Shown here: positions 42,301 to 50,680 of the stretch, piece by piece | Layout: each line of letters starts with the position of its first letter | Numbering within the stretch: position 1 is the first letter of the stretch | From: Echinarachnius parma | Taxonomy: Eukaryota > Echinodermata > Echinoidea > Clypeasteroida > Echinarachniidae | Assembly (NCBI GenBank): GCA_037951105.1 | Contig: JBAMJV010009070.1 | Location: 17,273-81,272 of the forward strand | Length of the DNA stretch: 64,000 nucleotides | Direction of reading: 5' to 3' | Notes under the pieces: generated by a model | Database searches by the model: none | Told to the model about the DNA's origin: nothing | The model's input: the letters and a program-made list of their open reading frames with translations, nothing else | Made by a program: the position numbers and the translations under genes

Positions 42301-43504
42301 CAATAACAGTTTTCATGTCCTTTTTATATTTCAGACTACTACGTTCGCTCCTGAAGACAGCGCGGTTGACGAAGGCCCAAAGAAGTCGGTCTTTGAGATA
42401 TTGACCGAGCGAGCAGGAAAAGATGAGACCCAGATGACGGAGGAGGAGATCCGCCAGGAAAAGCATCGGAGGATGATGCTCGCATTCCTGTCCCAGGAGG
42501 AGAACGAGGAGCGAGGTGAACCTCAGAGGGAAGACGATGATGACGACGACGATGATGATGACGGTAGAAGAGACAGTACAGACGGAGCAAGCGCGAGATA
42601 TGTGAACGATGAAGGAGGTGTTGTCCAAGACGAAAGCGAGAGTAGTAGTCTATCATCTGAAATATATTCAGAGAGTGAAAAGTCATCGCAAAGTAGTGCA
42701 TCAGTATCAAGACATTCATCATTAAAAAGCGAGTCAACATCCATCGGGGATGCCCCGAGTACGGTTCGCTCCCCATCAGGTGAGGACACTTCGCTCTCAA
42801 TGAATGACTCTGCCGCAGGTGATGGTGAGGCATCAGCAACCACTCCGATGCGAACGCCACCGCGCATCCCCACCAGGCGTACGCCGGGTATCCCGTCATC
42901 ATCACCCGCTTCTAATGGCACCGTCCACATACCCATCGGTGGCAGTGAGGGTGGTATCACTAGCCCGAGCCATCATAAATTACCACCAGGACCTCCACTA
43001 AAACCGAAGCCAAGTCCCAAACCAAATGTTTTGGGGCCTAAGCCAGTTGGGCCCAAACCAGCCGGGCCCAAACCAGTTGGGCCCAAACCAGTTGGACTCA
43101 AACTAGTTGGACCCAAGCCAGTCATGCCAGTCGGACCTAAGCCTTCAGGTCCGAAGCCTCCAGCCCGACCACCGCCAGTTAGTCCCCATATCAACTCACC
43201 GGGTGGAAGCACATCTCAAATCGCTGCAACCATGGCAACAGACTCATCAGATACCGCATCATCTAGATTCTCAAACGTTCGGGACTTTCCCCCGGATCTC
43301 GCGGGGCTGTCTATCGATGACATATGCACCGCTATGCGTCTCCTGAACCTTAGCAAGTACGAGCAACAAATACGCGAACACAGTATAGATGGGGACATGG
43401 CGAAAGAACTAACGGAAGATATGATCAAGGAAGACGTTGGAATGAGCGGTCTCGATTCGAAAAGGTTCTTCAAATTTATACACAACAACTGGAGACCGAC
43501 GTGA
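36566..43504 (+). CDS. Gene 2: GAREM-like CABIT-SAM paralogue with frame breaks
   Basis: Exons 36566-36727, 37630-37747, 39084-39287, 39692-39861, 41115-41323 and 42335-43504, same order and phases as gene 1, about 676 codons if uninterrupted. Exon 1 encodes MTEIDYRRVREVMWTDK, exon 2 HWSFPIHLGAKLEV, exon 5 IQVYYFIEKTKSKS and a basic IMKRRKGSK run. Exon 6 has KHRRM, Asp10, a YVN motif, GPKP repeats and a SAM domain ending NWRPT. Exon 3 contains a TGA at 39176-39178 in a roughly 20-bp out-of-frame window, and exon 4 has two extra bases. Either it is a young pseudogene or the assembly carries local indel errors; the open 389-codon last exon with an intact SAM argues that constraint was recent. 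Confidence 0.75.
37181..37258 (+). pseudogene. Exon-2 copy upstream, decayed
   Basis: TTGATAGCACGCGATGGCAA and GGAGCTTCCCGATTCATCTG match exon 2, then GGGAATGA ends the similarity. No donor. Confidence 0.8.
37290..37551 (+). pseudogene. Non-LTR retrotransposon C-terminal fragment
   Basis: Encodes RMGRCKVNMARWGF, CECGETQTMDHILQC and a stop at 37549-37551, the Cys-rich RT C-terminus typical of RTE/Jockey-like LINEs. The rest of the element is missing. Confidence 0.75.
37630..37747 (+). CDS. Gene 2 exon 2
   Basis: 118 nt, acceptor tgtcag, donor gtatg at 37748. VLRIHAEEVQTRLIARDD and HWSFPIHLGAKLEV. Same length and phase as gene 1 exon 2. Confidence 0.85.
37790..38190 (+). pseudogene. LINE 3' end, frameshifted
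   Basis: One frame gives TRSIRLWNMLPL and a second SFRDAAMPNIIQM and a stop near 38010, the usual pair at the C-terminus of Jockey-type reverse transcriptases. The frame changes between them, so it is dead. Confidence 0.65.
38231..38317 (+). pseudogene. Exon-2 copy downstream, decayed
   Basis: GCTAAGGTGGTCTGGACCCG, TTGATAGCACGCAATGGCAA and CACATGGGTGCAAAGCTAGA match exon 2. It lacks acceptor and donor. Confidence 0.8.
38464..38540 (-). tRNA. tRNA-like sequence, Ala (AGC) position, probably a pseudogene
   Basis: Minus strand has TAGCTCAGTCGG (box A), CTAGCAA as the anticodon loop (AGC) and GGTTCGAATCC (box B). About 12 bases precede GCTC instead of 9, and the anticodon and T stems each contain a U-U mismatch, so a working tRNA is doubtful; a SINE head or tRNA pseudogene is more likely. 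Confidence 0.4.
38616..38732. repeat. Perfect 39-bp inverted repeat, 39-nt loop
   Basis: Arms 38616-38654 and 38694-38732 are exact complements, containing ATCAACTTGGGGATATATGC. The loop carries another ATGCGAGGGATCA copy. The arms would form a stable hairpin in RNA or a cruciform in DNA. Confidence 0.95.
38766..38811 (+). pseudogene. Exon-3 copy a of gene 2, truncated
   Basis: After the acceptor ttgtag it reads in phase as GKKTTMYMSEMA, then GCGAGATGGCAACG and runs into intron-like sequence shared with the next copy (TTTTTCCCCGTTAA). Confidence 0.7.
38907..38997 (+). pseudogene. Exon-3 copy b of gene 2, truncated
   Basis: Acceptor attcag, then a TTATTATGAGTGAG variant of the YMSEM codons and GCAAGTTCCCCAAGAGGTTC. 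It ends in GATAAGAAAGGAAG and continues into the intron-like block before the true exon. Confidence 0.75.
39084..39287 (+). CDS. Gene 2 exon 3, with premature TGA
   Basis: 204 nt, acceptor attcag, donor gtatg at 39288, phases 1 and 1. Reads TTMYMSEMAEMRKFPKRF and FAQKE, then goes out of frame for about 20 bp (MQVKI is in another frame), giving TGA at 39176, and resumes as GGEDRASAAHIVAGEYK to YKANRIEN in the original frame. Two compensating indels explain this. Confidence 0.7.
39288..39691 (+). other. Gene 2 intron 3
   Basis: 404-bp intron with a GTG/GTC/GAT microsatellite at 39321-39387; nothing else recognised. Confidence 0.7.
39692..39861 (+). CDS. Gene 2 exon 4, with two +1 insertions
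   Basis: 170 nt against 168 in genes 1 and 3. The frame shows DEIDARVTFLPA, then an extra C near 39722, YLDLEFTIASKIA in the next frame, an extra T near 39778 and FWEDYMASMSQDI in the third. Uncorrected, the frame is lost. Confidence 0.7.
40017..40454. mobile_element. Palindromic MITE built of AACTGGT words
   Basis: Ends GTACCCAGGTCGAAAAAACA and TGTTTTTTCGACCTGGGTAC are exact complements. The inside repeats AACTGGT and ACCAGTT about two dozen times. No ORF. Confidence 0.9.
40476..40677. mobile_element. R5 MITE copy
   Basis: GAGCCGACTCAATCCGATCC at the left and GGATCACGTTGAG near the right, with CAGTCGG words between; more diverged than the 43529 copy. Confidence 0.75.
41115..41323 (+). CDS. 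Gene 2 exon 5
   Basis: 209 nt, acceptor ctgcag, donor gtaag at 41324, phases 1 and 0. IQVYYFIEKTKSKSKRS, TVSVTIGSRSIMKRRKG, then a Ser-rich end SFGLL absent from gene 1. Confidence 0.8.
41417..41499 (+). pseudogene. Exon-5 3' copy, donor kept
   Basis: GATGAGAGGTCGTTATCAAT, TCGGGTCTTTTTCATCGAAC and CATCGTTTGGTGTCCTG, then gtaatt. Open in frame but lacking the exon's 5' half and acceptor. Confidence 0.7.
41597..41673 (+). pseudogene. Exon-5 3' copy, strongly decayed
   Basis: ATTAGTTACTAGAAGACG and GGGCTCTAAGGGG recall the exon with its flanking intron. It ends GAATGCTGGTAAGA. Confidence 0.45.
41736..41851 (+). pseudogene. Exon-6 start copy a, decayed
   Basis: Follows an acceptor-like GCTACAG. 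ACGTTCGCACCTAAAGACAT, GTTGACGAAG and GAGATACTATCCGAATTCGC correspond to exon 6 codons, with an in-frame stop. Confidence 0.65.
41856..42110. mobile_element. R7 MITE copy
   Basis: Matches 62545-62770: CCCATAGGCACGTGTACAAA, TTGGGCAAAGAAACC, and the end GTGGATATAGCGCCTTTTGG. The left terminus is degraded here. Confidence 0.75.
42154..42273 (+). CDS. Exon-6 start copy b, possible alternative last exon
   Basis: Acceptor tatttcag, phase 0, then TTFAPEDNAADEGP and KSVIEILSEGAGKEK in frame, ending with TAA at 42271-42273 after 39 codons. If used, gene 2 would make a short form without KHRRM, YVN and SAM. Equally it may be an unused relic. Confidence 0.4.
   Translation, partial: TTFAPEDNAADEGPSYKSVIEILSEGAGKEKIEILLYPM
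42335..43504 (+). CDS. Gene 2 exon 6: acidic/proline-rich tail and SAM
   Basis: Acceptor tatttcag, phase 0, 389 codons to TGA at 43502-43504. TTTFAPEDSAVDEGP start, KHRRM at exon residues 43-47, Asp10 at 67-76, YVN at 89-91. GPKPVGPKP-type repeats span 42985-43185. SAM from about 43260: DFPPDLAGLSIDDIC, MAKELTEDMIK, NWRPT. Confidence 0.9.
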   Translation, partial: TTTFAPEDSAVDEGPKKSVFEILTERAGKDETQMTEEEIRQEKHRRMMLAFLSQEENEERGEPQREDDDDDDDDDDGRRDSTDGASARYVNDEGGVVQDESESSSLSSEIYSESEKSSQSSASVSRHSSLKSESTSIGDAPSTVRSPSGEDTSLSMNDSAAGDGEASATTPMRTPPRIPTRRTPGIPSSSPASNGTVHIPIGGSEGGITSPSHHKLPPGPPLKPKPSPKPNVLGPKPVGPKPAGPKPVGPKPVGLKLVGPKPVMPVGPKPSGPKPPARPPPVSPHINSPGGSTSQIAATMATDSSDTASSRFSNVRDFPPDLAGLSIDDICTAMRLLNLSKYEQQIREHSIDGDMAKELTEDMIKEDVGMSGLDSKRFFKFIHNNWRPT

Positions 43505-43528
43505 TGAAAATACGCGATTACTACTGTT

Positions 43529-43755
43529 AAGCCCTCCGCACACAGAGCCGACTCGACCCGATCCGACTGGTTTTCAGTCAGGCTAGAGTCGGTTTCGCTC
43601 TGCAGTCGTAGCCAATTCAACATGTTCAATTAGCCTCGAATGATCTCCGACTGGCTCTTGACCGGCAAAACAGGAGTCCTGAAGCAACGTATGCTGAGCT
43701 GAACCGTCTGAAAACCAGTCGGATCAGATCGAGTCAGCTCGGTGTGCGGAGGCCT
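43529..43755. mobile_element. R5 MITE in the gene 2 3' region
   Basis: Starts 25 bases after the stop codon. GCCCTCCGCACACAGAGCCG and CTCGGTGTGCGGAGGCC are inverted ends. If the gene is transcribed it would lie in the 3' UTR. Confidence 0.85.
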
Positions 43756-44120
43756 TTACTCATTCAATACTCATTCAATATGTTATGGTAGATACTTTTA
43801 AAACTTTGATGCTTTGTCTCTGTCTCTGATGAGTATCATTTTCACGAAAGTCACTTTACCTTAGATGAAGATAATTGTTGTATTGAAAAATTGTCCCTTA
43901 TTGACTCTGCGTTATGATAATTACTATGTTAACAAACATTATGGAAACTGACCAAAAATATATATGTTCTGTTACAACAGTTATGAAATTGTCTAGCCCT
44001 ATTACCGAAGTATCTATTTTCTTTATAAAATCCTCATTTTAAAATTTGGAGATAATTGTAATATTTTGCCCATTCGTAATTATGTCCCCATACGTTAAGG
44101 CTGAGCTACTTGTGATTATA
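43756..44120. other. No feature recognised
   Basis: AT-rich; an ATAAAA at about 44027 is the only weak poly(A)-like word seen downstream of gene 2. Confidence 0.4.
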
Positions 44121-44450
44121 AGTACCTGGCCCCGTCGCACAAAGAGATACAATCGATTGTAAATTACAGTTAATTGTAAGTCAGACAATTTGCGCGTTTC
44201 AACCAATCAGGTTTGCGAATTTAGAACACATGGGCCCCGTTGCAGAAAGAGATACAATCGATTGTATAAAGTTGCAATTAATTGTAAGTCAGATCATGTG
44301 TTCTACATGCGCGAATCTGATTGGTTGAAACGCGCATGGTTTCTGACTTACAATCGCTTGTATCTCTTTCTGCAACGGGACCATGATCTGACTTGCAATC
44401 AATTGTAACTTACAATCGATTGTATCTCGTTCTGCATCGGGGCTCCGGCC
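44121..44450. mobile_element. Nested palindromic MITEs (ACAATCGATTGT)
   Basis: AGAGATACAATCGATTGTA occurs at both ends and again in the middle, together with GCAGAAAGAGATACAATC and its complement TGTATCTCTTTCTGCAACGG. The pattern is one copy inserted in another. 14480-14600 is a distant relative. Confidence 0.8.
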
Positions 44451-45136
44451 AGGTTGAGCCTACACATACAAAGGAATTGCGGTGCACCTGAAGATTGAAG
44501 ACCAACGTGCTAGAAATACGGTGATTGACTATAAGGACTCATTTTTATATTCTACGGTAGAGATATTGCATATATTTATGATTTTGTTCGCCTCTAAAGA
44601 TCATCATTTTCATATTTTTGGCTCAGATTTAGAGTCTGCTTGAATCAAAACGTCATTTCCTCATTGGTTCCATGTTATTTGGTTTGTATATGACAGTTGT
44701 GCTATTATCTAGCCTTATTACTGAACTATTTATTTCGAATTTTGTATTATTTTGTTAAATTGTCATTTTGCAAGTTGGTGATAATTATGACCCATTCTTT
44801 AACTTACTTGAAATTATAATCATCAAGGTCATGTTTATATTAAAGCAAAACAAAAAATATCTCCATTTAGAGCAATCAAATATGCTGCTTTTGCAACTCA
44901 GTTGAACTTCGTAATATAAAAGACAGTAATTGTTCGATTTAATATATGTATCCAAAAGGCGATTTTCTTTTTCTTCGGAATAGGGGGCTGGACATTGCAA
45001 TTACGAAAATCCGGAACTACTTCTAATTCCTTAAATACGAGCCAGGTCTTCATAAATCCATACGGTCTTTCAATCATTGTTTTTAATTAGAATTTGGATA
45101 TATATTTATACGTGGATAGCATTAATTTCAATATTT

Positions 45137-45677
45137 AAAGGGATAGTTGAGTTTTGGTATAGAGAGTACAGTTTTGGTCAAAGTGAATTTTAGTAACCAA
45201 AACCTGCACCATTGCATTACAAACATAGTTATTACTCCTCCATGCTCGAAAGGTGTACAAAATTACAAACGACTAAGTAAAATGCCTGTTATTAAAAAAA
45301 GGGCCGTTAAAACTTCATTGGTTTCAACCATTTTTAATTTTGAAATTGTGCATGTGATGTTTTGTTAAAATATTGATAAAAAAGAGAAATCATCAACACC
45401 TATTTAAAAACATATTTTGTACATTTTGAAAAGTCTAAGCATTTGTCTTCTTTTTTGTTTACGGCTGGTTCAAAATTATTGAATTATTGTGGGACAATAA
45501 TTACAAATGGTTATATTTATGGATATTTCAGCCGTCTCTGAACCAATTGTGATAAAATAAAGTTTATTCTGTCATTAAAATTGTATACTCTTTCAAATGT
45601 GACACTCAGTTTTTCATTTCCTCACAAGAAAATTATTTCGTGCAGCGCCCTATATACCAAAACCTCGACTATCCCTT
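45137..45677 (+). mobile_element. R2 MITE copy
   Basis: AAAGGGATAGTTGAGTTTTG at left and CGACTATCCCTTT at right; close to 2314-2869 in the segment GAATTTTAGTAACCAAAACC. Confidence 0.85.
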
Positions 45678-46256
45678 TATCTAGAGTGGAACCGCTTTAT
45701 AACGAGGTCTTTGGGACCATAATTATTACAAACGGTTTTTTTTTATCACAACTTTTTATAACGAAGGTCCACTAAAATAATTGTTGTATAGATTTTATCT
45801 TGATTTTAACTAAATTGTTTAATCATGTGTTCAATCGTATTCTTCACAATAAAGGTTCAAATTTTATGACGGGATATAATAAAAGTGTTGTGCCAATATA
45901 TCCGTTGTGAAAATATGGCGATACAAGATAACTTTTTGTGTCTCACTTTGTCTCACTTGTTTGTGACTCACTTTGAGTTTGTGTCATAGGGCGAAGGTTG
46001 CGACATAAACTGATATTGTTACCATGCATGAATCGTCATCAAGAACATTGTTATCAGTCACTTTTTTTCACTTTCAAAATACCATTATTCATTTCCATTA
46101 GTCTAAATAACAAAATACATATAGGTTACTCAGATGTGTACGATAGTACAGTAACGTATTTGCAACGTAGTTGGGGTAATTTGCCCCTCCCCCTATTTCT
46201 CCACAAAAGGTCATGTTGTCCACATTCTCCCACTATTGAACCACCCACTCCCTTAA

Positions 46257-47354
46257 TAGTCCAGTCAATATATGGTCTTGACCTCGGCAAAATTGCAACA
46301 CGGGATTTTTTTTCGGAATTCTGTTCAAGAAACTCCCCTTAACAACCAAAAAAAAGTCCCAAGAAATCGAAGTTGCGGAAAGTGGTTTAATTTGCATAAT
46401 ATGCAAATTAGGTATTGTTTGAATGTAAAAATATTAAATTAATTATTTAAAAATATTTGTATAGTATATTGGCGCCAGAAAAGTATGGCAACCCAATATT
46501 AGGATCATAAAGTACACGATGAACTTATACCCGTACTAGTAATTACTACATAATTTGCATAATATGCAAATTAGGTATTGTTTGAATGTAAAAATATTAA
46601 ATTAATTGTTTAAAAATATTTATAACCTATATTGACGCCAGAAAAGTATGGCAACCCAATATTAGGATCATAAAGTACACGATGAACGCATACCCGTACT
46701 AGTAATTATTACATAATTTGCATAATATGCAAATTAGGTTTCCCCCAAAAATCAAATATTCCATATTGTTGAACGACTTGATCGAGTGGATGCAAATGAT
46801 AAAGCCTTTATATTTTTAAGGTCAGATATGAAACAGGTTAGGGTGGCACTCAATCGAAACGTTAGCATGAAAGTACTTTGCATAATATGCAAATGAGCTA
46901 TATAGTTTGATTGGATCAATATGAAGTTATGTATTGCTTAAAATCTAGATGCACTATCATAGCCAGAAGAGTGTGCACATCTAGTATCAAAAGCCAATAT
47001 ACCATAACACACGGTGACACGTACATCAGTTCAACATAATTTGCATATAATTTGCATAATATGTAAATTAATGTCCACAAAAATAGTAAAATATTTCACA
47101 TTTTTATTAAAAAACGGACTTGTTGAGTGAATACAAACGATAAAACCTATATTTTTTCAGGTCAGTAGTACCAAGTATTTTTTGTTAGACATCCTACCAA
47201 AACAGAAGGCCTGTAATTAAAGTGATTTGCATAATATGCAAATGAGCTATTGAAACGGTTGCTGATAATTTTAGTTTTTATGTAACTTTGCATTTACAAA
47301 TGAATGAAAACTATAGGCTACAGAATGGTAATCAATTTGTACCAAGTTCAACGA
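46257..47354. mobile_element. Foldback family R6, partial copy with 163-bp tandem units
   Basis: 46257-46390 matches the left arm end of 47355-48893 (GTCTTGACCTCGGCAAAATT). It runs into tandem units of exactly 163 bp starting at 46391, 46554 and 46717, each opening TTTGCATAATATGCAAATTA. 46740-47300 carries three further TTTGCATAATATGCAAAT-type palindromes. Confidence 0.8.
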
Positions 47355-48893
47355 ACACATCTATAGTCCAGTCAATATCAATATAGGGTCTTGACCTCGG
47401 CAAAATTGCAACATGGGAATTTTCTTCGGAATTCTGTTCAGGAAACTCCCCTGAACAACGTAATAAAAGTCCTAAGAAATTGAAGCTACGGAAAGTGGTT
47501 AAATTTGCATTATAAATATAAGCTAATTTGCATATTTCTGAAATGCGGTGAGGGGTCATTTTCTATCTAGGAATAGCACAATATTGATAAAAACGATTAT
47601 ACTAGGGTAATTTAGGGCAAGGCATCCATTAACGGTGCTCATTTGCATGTGTCATATAGGCAACGCCCTAAAAGCCAAGATGGCTGCCCCTAATTTGCAT
47701 ATTTATGAATATTATTGGTATTAAGTGGTTACAGCCTCTAATGAGCAATCATTCCGGATTATTATTTTTCATTCATGTTCTAAATATGTAGTGAAGCTAT
47801 TTCAGATTAGTTGCCACCTTGGAAACCTCTATCAATGCATATAATTTGCATAATTGGGTTATTTACCTAATTTGCATATTCCCCCAAATTGAGTTTATTG
47901 GGAGCCCGAAACTAAAAATTTCAAGTTATACCACTTTTCCAAGGTTTTGGGGGGCAACAAGTCCATTTTTTATACTTATTTTCCATATAGCACCATGGCA
48001 ACCTTCTTAAATCCAAGATGGCTGCTCCCCACATTTTCACATGTAATGATACACAACTTCATTCTTTTGGTTGTATTAGAACAATATTATAATGTTTGGA
48101 CTCTCAATTATTCGAATTAGCAATAGGAATACTTAAATTGCAATGTGCTAACAGTGAACAAATTATGCTCTGAAAAAATGCCGTTAAAGTGGCAAATAGC
48201 ATTATCTCCTTTAAAATGCCAAAGACGGCCATCTTGGATTTATGTGGGTTGCCAAGGTGATACGTCGAATTAAGTATCATAAATGGATTTCCTGCCCCAA
48301 AAAACCTTGGAAAAGTGGTATTTCACGTCATTTTTACTTTCCGGGTTCCCAATATACTCAATTTGGGGGAATATGCAAATTAGGTAAATAATAAAATTAT
48401 GCTAATTATATGCATTGCAAGAGGTTGCAAAGGCGGCAACCAAGCTGAAGTATCTTTGATATACATTTAGAACATGATTAAAGAAAAAACACTATAATTA
48501 TTGCTTATTAGAGGCTGTAGCCAATGAAAACCAATAATATTCATAAATATGCAAATTAGGAAGCAGCCATCTTGGATTTCAGGGTTTTCTCCATATGGCA
48601 CTCGCAAACGAGCACCGGAAATGGATTCCTTGCCCCCAAAATACCTTATAATATTTGTTTTAATTACTAGCGTACTATTCCTAGATAGAAAATGACCCCT
48701 GACCATATTTCATAATTATGCAAATTTGCTAATTATCTTTATAATGCAAATTAAACCACTTTCCGCAACTCCGATTTCTTGGGACTTTTTTGTGGTTGTT
48801 AAGGGGAGTTTCCTGAACAGAATTCCGAAAAAAAATCCCGTGTTGCAATTTTGCCGAGGTTACCCCCTTATATATGCTAGATTGACTGGACTA
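47355..48893. mobile_element. R6: 1.5-kb palindromic foldback element
   Basis: Left arm (47355 to about 48040) and right arm (about 48205-48893) are diverged inverted copies: AGTCCAGTCAAT against ATTGACTGGACT at the tips, AAACTCCCCTGAACAA, TCATTTTCTATCTAGGAATA against TATTCCTAGATAGAAAATGA, and CCTAATTTGCATATTCCCCC with its complement. ATTTGCAT-type octamers occur throughout. No ORF of interest. Confidence 0.9.
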
Positions 48894-49267
48894 TAAAGGG
48901 ATCTAGTAACTTTGTTGACATGTGCAAAAAGTGATGAATGGTTGATGCAATGTATATTATTGTTATCTCAGATGTCCACAGGGTATTGTGTGAAAATTTG
49001 AAGTCAAATGGACATTGCATGGCCAAGCAATGAGCAAAAATGCAAAGTGATATTCAATAACTCATTGCACTCACTTTGTACACAGAAGAAAAACTCGCCC
49101 GGAGTTTTTCTTATCTGAATACTTCGATCGCACATATCTTTGTAACGAAAGGGAAATTTGACAAACCGAAACCTGTCCCATGATTTTATTGTTAATACGA
49201 ATACAACAAGGTATGAGGGAACCGCTAGAGTGAAAACATTATTTTGAGGATTTGGACAATGTTACTA
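48894..49267 (-). mobile_element. R1 MITE abutting R6
   Basis: Starts TAAAGGGATCTAGTAACTTT and ends GGACAATGTTACTAA. The closest relatives are 13424 and 53922 (GAAAAACTC, CACAGGGTATTGTGTG). Confidence 0.8.
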
Positions 49268-50003
49268 ACCTGACCAGCAAACAAATTCTTAATTGCCTTT
49301 AGTTAGCTAAAATGATAAGCGGATGCTCCCGAATTCCAGAATCACCAGAGTGTACTAAACAAATAGGATAGCATGTACAAGTAACACACCGAGACTGTAA
49401 TACAATCAGCATCTGATACCATTTTATATTCTGATATGTGCAGGGGATCGTTTGTTCCTTTATTCTCTTGTATTTTTTAAAGGAACTTAAAAGGTACGAG
49501 TGCCCAATTTTTGCAGCAACAACAACAACACCTGTTATGTAACATTAATATTCAGGCATGTCTGAGTGTCATTTTCTTCTTTATCTTTTTGTTCGTTCAA
49601 TTAATGTTTAGAATTCTCTGTAAAAACCAAATGTAATGCACTGTACATGCAAAAGACAAAGAGATCAAAAGACATGTCGTTACATCGAAATAACAATAGA
49701 TTTTGATACAGCAAAGGCCGAAATGTTCGGAAGGAGTGTAAGACTTTTGTTGTAAGTAAGTAAAGGCCGAAATGTAGTATCTTATGCATTTAATTTTAAC
49801 AATGCAAAATAAAATATCAATGGAGCTTAGGGGCAAAAGCCTTGGCTTATTTGATGTTGACCCCACCGTCAATAAGACTGTTCTGCCTCTCTTCAAATCA
49901 ACCTTGCATCGGTCCATTTTATTCGATTAAAAACATTTATGAAAAAGCTGTGACGCCCACATGGTGAGTTCTTTGTGTTTCTCACATTATTATGTTTGAA
50001 CAA
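49268..50003. other. No feature recognised
   Basis: AT-rich, short reading frames only. Confidence 0.45.
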
Positions 50004-50680
50004 TAACATTAGGATATTGGCGTATTTGTATTAAACTCTCATAATGTAATAGCAATTTTGCACGCGTAGCTGTTCTTTCTCAAATAAACTTTGAATTCCG
50101 ATGTTGTCATGATTCACTCAGTAAAGTTCATGGTGTCTTCTGAAAGTACACTTGATATTAGCACTATACGCAGCGCTTTCTTTTATTTATTTTGTTTTAC
50201 CTCGGACATAACTATGTGAACAATTTTCGTCATTGTAACTCTCATAATAGAATAACAATTATTCATGCATATATGATTTCTATAAGACTAGCTTAGAATT
50301 CTGAAATGATGAATCACTCAGTATAGTTCGTGGTGTATCTTGATAGTGCATACGACCACATCAGTACTAACGCAGCGCTTTCTTCTTTACCTCAGACATA
50401 ACTATTTGAATAATTAAAAAAAAGTGTGATATTGGCGTCTTTGTAACTCTGATAGACGTATGATAACAATAATGCATGCATATCCATGATAACCTTTTCT
50501 CTATAAAAAAAAAAACTAGCTTTGAATTCCGCTTTCATGATTTTCACTTGACAGTGCGTTACTTTAGTATTAACGCAGCGATTCCTTTTTTGTTTGTCCT
50601 CAGACATAACTATTTGAACAATAAAAAAGTTCATAACATAATGGCGTCTTTGTATAACTCTGGAAAATATCATGACAACA
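50004..50680 (+). repeat. Tandem array, three and a half units of about 200 bp
   Basis: Each unit has CTCATAAT or CTGATAG, TAACAAT, CTAGCTT(T/A)GAATTC, a CATGATT(C/T)ACT stretch, (A/T)ACGCAGCG and CTC(G/A)GACATAACTAT. Units start near 50004, 50216, 50405 and 50600 (partial). No coding frame is shared across units. Confidence 0.8.

Larger units (their letters stand above)
41324..42334 (+). other. Gene 2 intron 5 with exon-5 and exon-6 copies
   Basis: Holds two 3' copies of exon 5 (41417-41499; 41597-41673), an R7 element (about 41856-42110) and two copies of the start of exon 6 (41736-41851; 42154-42273). Confidence 0.75.

Noticed and set aside
42339-42905. 188-codon and 145-codon minus-strand ORFs opposite gene 2 exon 6
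   Set aside because: Shadows of the coding exon caused by its GC-rich codon use; no domain and no splice support.
46391-46740. CRISPR-like array from the regularly spaced TTTGCATAATATGCAAATTA palindromes
   Set aside because: Units of 163 bp are similar along their whole length, so this is a tandem repeat inside a eukaryotic transposon, not repeats with unique spacers.
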